Part shown: one piece after another, positions 1 to 8,249 of the stretch
How positions within the stretch are numbered: position 1 is the first letter of the stretch
Layout of the letters: every line of letters starts with the position of its first letter
Assembly (NCBI GenBank): GCA_937902735.1
Contig: CALELS010000016.1
Location: forward strand, 1 to 64,000
Source of the DNA: an uncultured Caryophanales bacterium
GTDB lineage: Bacteria > Bacillota_I > Bacilli_A > RFN20 > CAG-826
Length of the DNA: 64,000 nt
Reading direction: 5' to 3'
Notes under the pieces: model-generated
Told to the model about the DNA's origin: nothing
The model's database searches: none
Seen by the model: the letters and a program-made list of their open reading frames with translations, nothing else
Position numbers and translations under genes: made by a program

Positions 1-32
1 GCCGGAGGAATAAATGAAAGGAGAAAATTTAT

Positions 33-3000
33 ATGAACAAATTATTTACAAAAATCGTCGGCGTCTGTTTAGGGCTGACGATGGCTGTAGGTGTTGGCGT
101 TGCTGTTGCAAGCAATAGTAGAGAAGCTACTCCGGTTCACGCGGCTGATCCAACTGCCACTTTTGCTGCTACTAATACAACTGCTGTGCAGAACCAAGAA
201 GGCGATATTACTAGCAAAGTTGGTTTAAGTTCCTCAATCTTCACCGCGACCCTAACTAAGAATGGGGCTGGAAATGCGATGTACATCAAAAAAAATGATT
301 TTCGTATGTATGGAACAAAGCAGACTTATAAAGGAAATTATTTAACAATTTCTGTAACATCTGCTTATACTATTAAATCTTTCGTTTTTGGTGGTACAAC
401 TGCACTTACAACTGCTCAGGTTTTTAAAGGAGCGGTTTCGGTTTCTAGCAACCAAGTAACAGGAACTTCCGTTACTGCTAGTAGTGGGACATACACAATT
501 AACTCGACCGAATTTACAATTTACAATAACAACAAAGATGTTTCTTCAAACACTCAAGTAAAGTTTGAATCGATTACTATTACTTATGCTTCTGCATCTA
601 TTCCAACCACTAGTGTTAATGTAAGTCCTGATACAGTTACTTTAGCTCCGGGTGAAACACAACAATTAACTACAACAGTTTTGCCAGCGAACACAACGGA
701 TACTTTATCATATAGTTCTAATGCTAACGGTGTTGCAACTGTTAGTTCTAGTGGATTAATTACCGCTCACGCTGATGGTACTGCAACAATCACTGCAACA
801 TCTGGAAGTTATAGTGATACTTGTGTTGTAACAGTTGAGACACCTACAGACCCATTCATTACTCCAGATAAGACTTCAACAAGTGGTTACACTGGTTGTG
901 ATGAAACTATTGGATTCACTTATGGTAATTTGACCAGCCTAGGTGTTTCCACTTCGGGTGCTACTGTTTCCGCATCTATTGAAAATGATGATGGAGAAAG
1001 TGCTGATGTGGTAATTACTTTTAATACTGCTACAGCAAGCAACTCTTACGTTTATCTTAAAGATGGTTCAACCACATTAGCAACAATCACTGTAACTGGT
1101 ATTACAGCATCTTCTGTCACAATTACTGGTCTCCCAGCAACTGCAACACTTTATAACAATTCAACATTAAATTTAGGCTCTCAAATTACAGTGACAGCTA
1201 CCGGATCTATGTCTAGTGATGTCACATGGGAATCCGATGATGAAGATGTTGCTACTGTTAGTGCTGCAGGTGTTGTTACACCGGTCGCGAACGGTGAAGT
1301 TAACATTAAAGTTACTTCAGACGATTATTCAAGCGCAACCATGACTTGTGTGGTTACAGTGAGTGACGCTCCACAAAAGTATACAATTACTGGGCCATCT
1401 ACAACTCAAGCTTCCGGTACAGGCTTAACAGTTAATACACTAAATACTTATTATCCAATTGATAGTAACGCTTATATTGAGTGGACAGCTGTATCTGGAA
1501 GTGCTTATGGTTCATCAACCTCTGCAATGAGATTTGGTACAAGTACCGCTTCTGCTACTGGTTATGTTACTTTAAGCCTTAAGTCAGATGCACCTATTTA
1601 CTTTACGAAAGTAGTTGTTAATGCTAAAACTTGGTCAACTGAAACTGGTAATACATTAAAAGTTAATAATGATACCGCTTCAGTAACTACAAGTTATGAT
1701 GACTATGAATTTACCATCGCAAGCGATGTAACAAGCATCAATTTTGGAAACGGCACAAAACGTGTCAATATCTATGCTATTGATGTTTATTATGCTTACA
1801 AAACACCAGAATTACATGTTAGTTCTGCCTCTGTTGAAGCCGCTATTAACACAAGTAATACACATGTTAATTTAACATATGATAACTACACACCAACAAG
1901 TTATACTGCTGTTGTAAAATCAGGTAGTTCCTTATCAGCATCTGCTGTTTCATTCAATACTTCCTCAACTCCACATACAGCAACATTTACTACTGGTTCA
2001 TCTACTGGTGCTACAGTCTTTACTATTACTGGTACTGGCGGTGGTAAATCTGCATCTGTTGATGTTACAGTTACTGTTACTAATCCACGTAACATTACTG
2101 ATTTAGAGATTACGACTGCAGGTACATCAACGTTTAAGGTCGGCGAAACATTTGATGTTGGTTCGCTTGTTGTTACAGCAACATTTGATGCTGCTCCAAC
2201 AACAGTTGTTTATTCAAAAGCAAATGAAAATTTAGGCGAATTAACATTCAGCACTGAAATTGGATATGAATTCCTTGAAAGTGATATTGGTTCGCTAACC
2301 ATCACTATTAGTAAGGCTGTCGGAACTGGCGACGAAAGCACAAGTTATTCAATAACTATTTCCGATAAAGACTACGCCACATTAGTAACATCAGTCACAG
2401 ATTTATGGGATGGTCAAAAAGTTTATTTCTCTAATAATACAGATATGACTGTCAATAAGTATGTATCTGGAAATAACGTTGGTTCAAGTTCTGCTACATT
2501 CCATAACACGAAGGGCTTAGATATTTCTAGTACAAGCGGTTATGCCTATACCGTCGGAAGAACAAAGGTTGGCACAACTGTATACTATACATTTGCATTG
2601 GAAGATGGTGGTGTTACTTATTATTTAAAGGATAATGGTACATCCGGAAACTATTTGTCTAGAAGTAGTGATACAACAGATGATGCAATCTATTGGACTA
2701 TTTCTGCAGGTTCAAATAGTGGTCAATGGGCAATTGTTAACAAGAGCGTTTCCGCTAGACCAAATCTGCAGATCAATGGCGCTTTAATGGCTTGTTACAA
2801 TAATACACAAGTTAATCCATATCTGTATAAGGTTACTGCTTATGATGAGCAAACCGTTGCAGATGCGTTCGTTGAACGTTATCTTCATATGGAAGAAGAG
2901 GTTAGTGGTCAATGTAATACCTACTATCCAATCTTAAAACCAGTTTGGGCCGCTATGGCAGATCTTGAAAAGGCTGGTGTCTCAGGCGCCGCTTATGAAA

Positions 3001-3197
3001 GATTGCAAGCTTGGGCTGCTGCTCATGGTGAACATCTTGATAGCGATATGAACATTGTTGCAAACGCAAGAATTAATGTTCTTGGAAATGTTGTTCAAAA
3101 TGGTAATACTGTAGCAATAATTGTTGTCATCTCAATGATTTCAGTTACTGCAATCGGTGGATATTTCTTCCTTAGAAAAAGAAAAGAAGAAATCTAA
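33..3197 (+). CDS. Large Big-2-type surface protein with C-terminal membrane anchor
   Basis: The protein has 1054 residues. It starts with a signal peptide (Lys-Leu-Phe-Thr-Lys, a hydrophobic stretch, then Val-His-Ala-Ala near residue 37). At least two bacterial Ig-like (Big-2) domains are visible, at about residues 190-270 and 360-446, each with the VATVS...G..T/V pattern; two further beta-rich Ig-like repeats lie near 590-685 and 688-780. The composition is rich in Thr, Ser and Val, as in an extended extracellular stalk. The C-terminus has one membrane helix (about 1026-1046) followed by RKRKEE, so it is anchored with the tail inside; there is no LPXTG motif. A segment near 945-1000 contains a Cys and is alpha-helical. 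An AAAGGAG site 9 nt upstream supports the ATG at 33. The role is probably adhesion or surface display; no ligand can be named. Confidence 0.8.
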   Translation: MNKLFTKIVGVCLGLTMAVGVGVAVASNSREATPVHAADPTATFAATNTTAVQNQEGDITSKVGLSSSIFTATLTKNGAGNAMYIKKNDFRMYGTKQTYKGNYLTISVTSAYTIKSFVFGGTTALTTAQVFKGAVSVSSNQVTGTSVTASSGTYTINSTEFTIYNNNKDVSSNTQVKFESITITYASASIPTTSVNVSPDTVTLAPGETQQLTTTVLPANTTDTLSYSSNANGVATVSSSGLITAHADGTATITATSGSYSDTCVVTVETPTDPFITPDKTSTSGYTGCDETIGFTYGNLTSLGVSTSGATVSASIENDDGESADVVITFNTATASNSYVYLKDGSTTLATITVTGITASSVTITGLPATATLYNNSTLNLGSQITVTATGSMSSDVTWESDDEDVATVSAAGVVTPVANGEVNIKVTSDDYSSATMTCVVTVSDAPQKYTITGPSTTQASGTGLTVNTLNTYYPIDSNAYIEWTAVSGSAYGSSTSAMRFGTSTASATGYVTLSLKSDAPIYFTKVVVNAKTWSTETGNTLKVNNDTASVTTSYDDYEFTIASDVTSINFGNGTKRVNIYAIDVYYAYKTPELHVSSASVEAAINTSNTHVNLTYDNYTPTSYTAVVKSGSSLSASAVSFNTSSTPHTATFTTGSSTGATVFTITGTGGGKSASVDVTVTVTNPRNITDLEITTAGTSTFKVGETFDVGSLVVTATFDAAPTTVVYSKANENLGELTFSTEIGYEFLESDIGSLTITISKAVGTGDESTSYSITISDKDYATLVTSVTDLWDGQKVYFSNNTDMTVNKYVSGNNVGSSSATFHNTKGLDISSTSGYAYTVGRTKVGTTVYYTFALEDGGVTYYLKDNGTSGNYLSRSSDTTDDAIYWTISAGSNSGQWAIVNKSVSARPNLQINGALMACYNNTQVNPYLYKVTAYDEQTVADAFVERYLHMEEEVSGQCNTYYPILKPVWAAMADLEKAGVSGAAYERLQAWAAAHGEHLDSDMNIVANARINVLGNVVQNGNTVAIIVVISMISVTAIGGYFFLRKRKEEI

Positions 3198-3210
3198 TCT
3201 TTAACTATTA

Positions 3211-3246
3211 GGAAGCCTCTGGCTAAACTAGGGGCTTCCTTCTTGC
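3211..3246 (+). terminator. Intrinsic terminator of the surface protein gene
   Basis: The arms GGAAGCC and GGGCTTCC flank a loop of about 14 nt and are followed by TTCTT. It lies 13 nt after the stop codon of the Big-2 protein and separates it from the putative defence block. Confidence 0.7.
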
Positions 3247-3290
3247 CTAAAGTCTATTTTAAGTAATAGGTTTTATGGAGGAATTCAATA

Positions 3291-4004
3291 ATGGACGAAA
3301 ATACCTTACATAAAAATAAAGGATATATATTGTATCTCGATGTTTTGGGCTATAAAGACATATTAAATTCAAATAGAGAAAAAGATATTGACTCATTGAA
3401 GAAATTTCTATTAAAGTTGCAGCCTAAATATCTACCGATTGATAGAAGATTATTTGAAGGTTGTGATATTTACAAATTTCATATTCGTCATTTTTCAGAT
3501 AATATTTTGATTTTTTATCAATCAATTGAAGAAGATGTAAAAGCTTTCGTTGGAATGATATATTTGGCCAATTATATTCAAAGTAACGGTGTTGTGCTTG
3601 GTTTTATGACTAGGGGATCGTTATCTTATGGAACAATTGAATACAACGGCAAGATTGTTTTTGGCAAGCAAATAGTTGATTCTTGTGAGATTGAAAAGAA
3701 TAATCATTGTCCTTCTATTTGTTTGTCTAAAGAGTTAAAAGAGTTTGTAATTGACAATCCAATCAGAGGTATTGATGATTTATTGTCTCCCTTTGGCTAT
3801 TTTCACCACACCGATCGAGATGCTCAAGACAGATGCTTAACTGGATTAAAATTAATGATTGAAAGATTAAATCATCGGTCAGCAATAGAACCTAATGTAA
3901 TTGATAAGCACGAATGGCTTATTGAAGAATATAATCGTTATTTTTGTATAGAAGAAAAGAAGAAATTAAACAGATTGCCATCCGGTATGTATGGCATTAA
4001 GTAA
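3291..4004 (+). CDS. Class III nucleotidyl cyclase-like protein, candidate Pycsar cyclase (PycC-like)
   Basis: The 237-residue protein opens with LYLDVLGYKDIL (Asp17) and has HFSDNILIF (Asp70), then FMTRGSLSYG and IVFGKQIVDSCEIE. This order (Asp in the first strand, Asp in the second hairpin, a later R-x-x-x-x-YG strand) matches class III adenylate/guanylate cyclase folds, in which the two Asp bind metal. Bacterial Pycsar cyclases belong to this superfamily and make cCMP or cUMP on phage infection. The next gene, 11 nt downstream, encodes a membrane protein resembling the PycTM effector, which is the main reason for the Pycsar call. An alternative is a cyclase-fold protein without activity. 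A start at 3291 is supported by GGAGG upstream. The cyclase fold is fairly clear; nucleotide specificity cannot be read from the sequence. Confidence 0.6.
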   Translation: MDENTLHKNKGYILYLDVLGYKDILNSNREKDIDSLKKFLLKLQPKYLPIDRRLFEGCDIYKFHIRHFSDNILIFYQSIEEDVKAFVGMIYLANYIQSNGVVLGFMTRGSLSYGTIEYNGKIVFGKQIVDSCEIEKNNHCPSICLSKELKEFVIDNPIRGIDDLLSPFGYFHHTDRDAQDRCLTGLKLMIERLNHRSAIEPNVIDKHEWLIEEYNRYFCIEEKKKLNRLPSGMYGIK

Positions 4005-4015
4005 AAGGAGATTAT

Positions 4016-4552
4016 ATGCCCATTATAAAAGAACCAACCACTCTTGATGATTTAATTAAGCATCAGAAAGACGATTTAAGAGCCTATGATCAAAAAGCAA
4101 GCGCGTACATTGCTTCAAATTCAGGATTATTTGTTATAGCTCTTTTTACATTATGCATTTTTAATATGTTTCATGTTGGAAATAATGATATTCCTCAATA
4201 TGGAGTGAAATGGTGGATTTTATTAACATTGACAGCGAGTTATGTTGTATTGTTTTGCTTATCCAATATCCATTCTCTTTTTGTTCTGTTCCCACGCGTC
4301 GGAAAAGAAGATTTCATCGATACTAGTTATATGGATAAATCAGTGACGAATTATGCTACTACAAACGCTTCGAATATGGATGAACACTTAGAAGCAATCA
4401 ATAATGAATATAACGAAATAAAAGAAAATCACATAAAATATAATGTTTTCATCTTAAGAAAAAAACATTTTCACTCCAAACGTATTCTCCCGTACTCCAT
4501 TGCGATGAGTGTCGTTTTATTAATATCTATAATTTTATTATTTGTATTTTGA
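4016..4552 (+). CDS. Three-helix membrane protein, candidate Pycsar effector (PycTM/DUF5706-like)
   Basis: The 178-residue protein has an N-terminal amphipathic part containing YDQKAS (residues 24-29). Membrane helices follow at about 38-53 and 66-92, the second ending in LFPR (91-94), then a cytoplasmic region of about 60 residues and a third helix at 158-177. PycTM effectors have the same plan: D-x-K-A-S before helix 1, F/I-P-R after helix 2, a soluble sensing region and a last helix. In those systems the cyclic pyrimidine nucleotide made by the partner cyclase triggers membrane damage and abortive infection. The gene follows the cyclase-like gene by 11 nt with an AAAGGAG site, so they form an operon. 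The assignment rests on topology, three short motifs and context; no homology search was possible. The stop is TGA. Confidence 0.55.
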   Translation: MPIIKEPTTLDDLIKHQKDDLRAYDQKASAYIASNSGLFVIALFTLCIFNMFHVGNNDIPQYGVKWWILLTLTASYVVLFCLSNIHSLFVLFPRVGKEDFIDTSYMDKSVTNYATTNASNMDEHLEAINNEYNEIKENHIKYNVFILRKKHFHSKRILPYSIAMSVVLLISIILLFVF

Positions 4553-4583
4553 TATAGAGTGATGTTTCCTTTTATTTGAAAAT

Positions 4584-4606
4584 TGCACTTTAGCGTGCAT
4601 TTTTCT
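4584..4606 (+). terminator. Short hairpin terminator after the Pycsar-like pair
   Basis: TGCAC and GTGCA form a short stem with a 6-nt loop and are followed by TTTTTCTT. The stem is only 5 bp, so termination may be partial. Confidence 0.5.
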
Positions 4607-4622
4607 TATTTTAAAATATTGA

Positions 4623-4660
4623 ACTACCCTATTGACTACCCTATTCTACTACCCTATAAT
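4623..4660 (+). promoter_or_regulatory. Sigma-A promoter overlapped by three direct repeats (probable operator)
   Basis: TTGACT at 4632-4637 and TATAAT at 4655-4660 are separated by 17 bp, a near-consensus promoter. Three copies of ACTACCCTAT lie at 4623-4632, 4635-4644 and 4648-4657, spaced 12 and 13 bp and covering the -35 box, the spacer and the start of the -10 box. Repeats in this position usually bind a repressor. The gene downstream encodes a protein with an AlbA_2 domain and a winged helix, so autoregulation is a reasonable inference. Confidence 0.65.
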
Positions 4661-4680
4661 AAAAATCGGAGGTAAAAAAT

Positions 4681-6393
4681 ATGCCTAATTACGAAACTGT
4701 TGATATCGAATTTAAGAGAGAAATAAATGAAAAGAATTGGCAAAATTGGTGTAAAACAATAGTGGCTTTTTCGAACACGAAAGGAGGCAGACTTTCTTTT
4801 GGATATAATGATGATGGGACTGTTGCCGGAATTGATGCTTCACTACTTGATAAAGCGATTAGACATGTTGAGCAAATTATTAGGAGTCATGTTGAACCAT
4901 TTCCGATTTACAAAATCGAACCGCACATTTCAAATGATATTTGCTTTTTTGATGTAGTTGTTTATGAAAGAAAATCGTCTATTACATGGCTGTTAGTGAA
5001 TGAAAATCCGATTATGTATGTCCGGAGAGAGAAAATGTCTGTTCCAGCTACTATTGAAGAGATGCAAGAAGCATTATTGAGAACTCAGACTTTTGACTAT
5101 GATAAAACCGATATTGGAATAGCATGTTCATTAAGAAATTTCACGAAACTTAATGATTTTTATAGACAAGCAAATGAAGGAATGAACTTAATTGAAAATG
5201 ATTTAATATCTTTTAATCTTTGCGACGATAAATTTAATTTAACCTTAAATGGAATGCTTTTTGCTGATGATTCAAACTACCGTAATGCAAATGTGGCCTG
5301 CAATACTTGGCCAGAAACAAGCAAAGGTTCAAATCAAGTTATAGATTCAAAGCATTTTACTGGATCAATTTTACAATTATTTGAGAAGATGCTTGATTAT
5401 ATTCGAAACGTTTCTTTTTACAGTTATGGTGGTGTCAAGAATGGTTTATTCTTTAACGATGACGGATCGTTCTCCACGATTTCTTTAAGAGAAGCTTTAA
5501 TTAACGCACTGGCTCATCGTGATTACAAAATTAGTGGAAGCGAAATAGTTGTTGATTGTTATCCTGATCGCGTTGAAATCACATCCCCAGGTTCGATTAC
5601 ATATTACGGAGAATCATCAAACAATGTGTCGTTAGAAGTTTTACCATCCTTAAGGAGAAACCCTAACATTTGTCGAGTTCTAGTTAAATGCAGACTTATG
5701 GAGGAAAAAGGATCGGGCTTCGCAAGAATTCTCGACGATTACAAAATGATGAGTGAAATATACAAACCAACATGTTCTTTTAATCAAAAATCTTTTACTA
5801 TTTGTTTAAAAAACAAAAAGTATAAATATGATACAGCTGATTTAAATGATACCCTAACAACTAACCCAACCAACTACCTTATTGGAAAAATGATGTTTAA
5901 AACACGAAACGAATTATTTGAGGATAAGCCAAGGTTTAAAGCGCTTGAAGAATTAATTAAGCAAAACCCTAGAATATCATATGAGATGATTCAAAAAGAA
6001 TTTAACATTAGTAGAGATGGCGCTAAATACTATATAAAACTTTTAAAGGAAGCTTGTTTAATCAGAAGAGTTGGGAATAATTTAAGTGGTAACTATGAAA
6101 TTGTCAATGATATTGATAGACCAAGCCAATTCTTGAATTTAGATAGTGATGTTCAGTCATTTGTTTTAAAGTGGTGTAAGGAAAACTTTATCCAAACTAA
6201 ATCATTTAATGAGAAACACACTTCATATGGTTTGAAGCATATTTTGCAGCAACAAAACAATACATATTTAACAAATGGTCAATTTAAAGGAGCAATGATA
6301 TTGTCTGGTTTTGATGCCAAAAATATAGAAGATTTGAACTGGATTTTTAATATTTCCGAGCAATCTGCAGCACTTAAATTAAAAATCGATTAA
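4681..6393 (+). CDS. AlbA_2 (Schlafen-type) regulator with RecG-like HATPase_c_4 region and C-terminal winged helix
   Basis: The 570-residue protein begins with ETVDIEFKRE and VAFSNTKGGRLSFGYNDDGTV, typical of the AlbA_2 nucleic-acid-binding domain (residues 1-130). The middle part (about 260-370) has LREALINALAHRDY, VEITSPGSI and EEKGSGFARI, the signature of the C-terminal region of so-called RecG-like transcriptional regulators (HATPase_c_4); it is not a helicase. Residues 415-480 look like a winged helix with ISYEMIQKEFNISRDGAKYYI. The start ATG has GGAGG 8 nt upstream. It sits between a candidate Pycsar pair and a nuclease gene, 16 nt before the latter. Proteins of this class are common in defence islands as regulators; a direct defence role is inference. 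Confidence 0.75.
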   Translation: MPNYETVDIEFKREINEKNWQNWCKTIVAFSNTKGGRLSFGYNDDGTVAGIDASLLDKAIRHVEQIIRSHVEPFPIYKIEPHISNDICFFDVVVYERKSSITWLLVNENPIMYVRREKMSVPATIEEMQEALLRTQTFDYDKTDIGIACSLRNFTKLNDFYRQANEGMNLIENDLISFNLCDDKFNLTLNGMLFADDSNYRNANVACNTWPETSKGSNQVIDSKHFTGSILQLFEKMLDYIRNVSFYSYGGVKNGLFFNDDGSFSTISLREALINALAHRDYKISGSEIVVDCYPDRVEITSPGSITYYGESSNNVSLEVLPSLRRNPNICRVLVKCRLMEEKGSGFARILDDYKMMSEIYKPTCSFNQKSFTICLKNKKYKYDTADLNDTLTTNPTNYLIGKMMFKTRNELFEDKPRFKALEELIKQNPRISYEMIQKEFNISRDGAKYYIKLLKEACLIRRVGNNLSGNYEIVNDIDRPSQFLNLDSDVQSFVLKWCKENFIQTKSFNEKHTSYGLKHILQQQNNTYLTNGQFKGAMILSGFDAKNIEDLNWIFNISEQSAALKLKID

Positions 6394-6409
6394 TATAGGG
6401 AGTGTTTAA

Positions 6410-7219
6410 ATGGCAAAATCAAATTTTGAAAAAGGAATAGAATATGAACAATTAACAAAAGATGTTGTTGAAAAGTATTTAAATGATATTCGATTAGATG
6501 GAACGGTTAAGTGGAACGTGACGCTTGATGGAAAAAGTGGCGCCACACATCAAATAGATGTTTTGGTGTCTCACAAAGATGGTAAAGTTTCAATAATTGA
6601 ATGTAAAAATTATGATTCTAATATAACCCAAGAAAAAATACAGTCTTTTATAACGGTTAGAGATGATTTGAAAGATTATAGAATTGTAAATGCATATTTT
6701 TTTGCAAAAACAGGATTTCAAACGGGTGCAGAAAAAATCGCAAAAGCATATGATATAAAAATAAAAAATCTAAAAGAGTATGATAGGAACGAAGATTATG
6801 CCACAGGACGTATAAAAAGTATAAAAGCCACTTTGGGAATGTATGTGAAAACAAAGTTTGAATACCATATATTTGACAAAAATAAAAAAGAGCTAACTGG
6901 CGCATCTTTTACTGACGACCTAGAATTTTATGATCGTTCAGAGCTTTTTAATTACTTTGGTTTAAAAGAAGGTTTGAGAATAACAAAAGAAGGCAATTAT
7001 AAAAATACATTCCTTGGACTATCCAAATACAACATGAAAGATTGTTTGACTGGCGAAATTATTGAATCTTTTTCCTATGATGTTATTTACAAGAAAGAAA
7101 CAGAAAAATTATTCGAAATTAGCGATAACTTAACAAAACAAGTTATCATAGATAAAGAGAACAATAAAATCCAGTTTTTGGATGAACAACTTGGACTTAT
7201 TGAGAAGAAACTTAAATGA
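6410..7219 (+). CDS. PD-(D/E)XK restriction-endonuclease-like protein (Mrr-like)
   Basis: The 269-residue protein has GATHQIDVLVSHKDG (about residues 45-59) followed by VSIIECKNYDSNI (62-74). The Asp, then Glu-x-Lys after a beta hairpin, fit the catalytic core of PD-(D/E)XK nucleases of the Mrr/REase-4 type. The C-terminal 140 residues are unrecognised, mostly alternating strands and charged helices, and could bind DNA or a partner. It follows the AlbA_2 gene by 16 nt with a GGGAG ribosome site, so the two are probably co-transcribed from the repeat-covered promoter at 4632. A role in restriction of foreign DNA is likely from fold and context. Substrate and methyl dependence are unknown. Confidence 0.65.
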   Translation: MAKSNFEKGIEYEQLTKDVVEKYLNDIRLDGTVKWNVTLDGKSGATHQIDVLVSHKDGKVSIIECKNYDSNITQEKIQSFITVRDDLKDYRIVNAYFFAKTGFQTGAEKIAKAYDIKIKNLKEYDRNEDYATGRIKSIKATLGMYVKTKFEYHIFDKNKKELTGASFTDDLEFYDRSELFNYFGLKEGLRITKEGNYKNTFLGLSKYNMKDCLTGEIIESFSYDVIYKKETEKLFEISDNLTKQVIIDKENNKIQFLDEQLGLIEKKLK

Positions 7220-7343
7220 TTTAAGGATTTCAAATACAGACATTTTTATTTTGTTTGGACTCCATTAGATTTTTGTGCTTATCTTTAGAAAAGAAACTTT
7301 TAAGTTATTATGATACAATTGTTAAGGCTTCAAATTACAAATT

Positions 7344-7393
7344 ATGCATTGGTCGTGTAGGGAATCATAAAATCAATGCATTGGTCGTGTAGG
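7344..7393. repeat. Two 18-bp direct repeats at the end of the defence block
   Basis: ATGCATTGGTCGTGTAGG occurs at 7344-7361 and again at 7376-7393, a period of 32 bp. It lies in the 237-bp gap between the nuclease gene and the next gene, which otherwise is AT-rich with no reading frame I can support. The repeats are more GC-rich than the surroundings. They may be an integration scar or a protein-binding site. Confidence 0.75.
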
Positions 7394-7443
7394 CAAAAGA
7401 CATTTGTATTCTTATAGTTATAGTAAGAAATTAATATTTAATG

Positions 7444-7449
7444 TATAAT
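7444..7449 (+). promoter_or_regulatory. -10 box placed for a leaderless transcript
   Basis: TATAAT ends 7 nt before the ATG at 7457, so transcription would begin at or next to the start codon. No convincing -35 box or Shine-Dalgarno site is seen. Confidence 0.5.
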
Positions 7450-7456
7450 GAAGCCT

Positions 7457-8137
7457 ATGAAATATAAATGTCCTAATTGTGGAACAATTGTCGATAATAA
7501 GACAAATTTTTGTCCAAACTGTGCTGCCTCAATGGAGGGAGCCATTTTAATCGAAGAAAAACCAGAAGTAGTAAAACCAGAAAACAGATTGTTACTTCCA
7601 TATAACATCTTACTTGTTGTTTCGTGTTTGTTTGCTATAGGTTTCTATTTGTTGGTATTCTTTGCTCCAAATTATTTTTATGTTTATGTTAATGATGTTG
7701 AGGAAGTTATCGTTCAACCAATGTCATTATTTGTCTTCTTGATTAGATTCTTTACCATCTTATTCTCGGGAAGAATGGGATTTCCGCCAATATATCCATT
7801 AGCAATCATTTTCTTATGGTTAGTGAGTTTTATTAAATCAATCATTGATACAGTCAGAAGTATTAAATATCTCATCACAAAAACACCATATGGAAAACAA
7901 GACAATAGACTCGTTCTTTTTAAAAAAGATCCATTCAATAGTTCAATTGGTGTTTTATTTGGATGCATATTTCTTCGTCTAATCAATTACATTCCGTATG
8001 CTGGCAGCTATACTGGTACCTTATTATTTAGTAAATTTAACTGGTTTGCTCTACCATTCTCGATTGCTTTCTTAATGCTTGGAATTACGTTATTCATCGT
8101 TCGTAGGATACTTTATAAGATTGACATAAAGAGGTAA
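7457..8137 (+). CDS. Zinc-ribbon membrane protein of unknown function
   Basis: The protein starts with a zinc ribbon, KCPNCGTIVDNKTNFCPNCA, two CxxC knuckles within the first 25 residues. About four membrane helices follow (near residues 50-70, 95-115, 120-140 and 190-215). This zinc-ribbon-plus-membrane layout is common in Bacillota and has no settled function. An upstream in-frame ATG at 7448 overlaps the TATAAT box, so the ATG at 7457 is preferred, giving 226 residues and a leaderless message. It is followed after 5 nt by tRNA-Arg in the same direction. Confidence 0.65.
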   Translation: MKYKCPNCGTIVDNKTNFCPNCAASMEGAILIEEKPEVVKPENRLLLPYNILLVVSCLFAIGFYLLVFFAPNYFYVYVNDVEEVIVQPMSLFVFLIRFFTILFSGRMGFPPIYPLAIIFLWLVSFIKSIIDTVRSIKYLITKTPYGKQDNRLVLFKKDPFNSSIGVLFGCIFLRLINYIPYAGSYTGTLLFSKFNWFALPFSIAFLMLGITLFIVRRILYKIDIKR

Positions 8138-8142
8138 TTATT

Positions 8143-8219
8143 GCGCCTATAGCTCAGCTGGATAGAGCATCTTCCTCCTAAGAAGAGGGTCGGACGTTCG
8201 AATCGTCTTAGGCGCGCCA
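8143..8219 (+). tRNA. tRNA-Arg (anticodon CCT)
   Basis: The cloverleaf closes: acceptor GCGCCTA/TAGGCGC, D-arm GCTC/GAGC, anticodon loop CTCCTAA, T-loop TTCGAAT, encoded CCA. Confidence 0.95.
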
Positions 8220-8249
8220 CAAATTTTTATATTTAAGAAAGGAAAATAA

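Noticed and set aside
14..118. 34-codon frame starting at ATG 14 behind GGAGG
   Set aside because: It overlaps the signal peptide of the Big-2 protein in another frame and yields an Arg/Cys-rich product without sense.
7344..7393. Two spaced repeats as a CRISPR remnant
   Set aside because: Only two copies with 14-bp spacing, no cas genes and no palindromic repeat; left as a plain direct repeat. No CRISPR array exists in the window.
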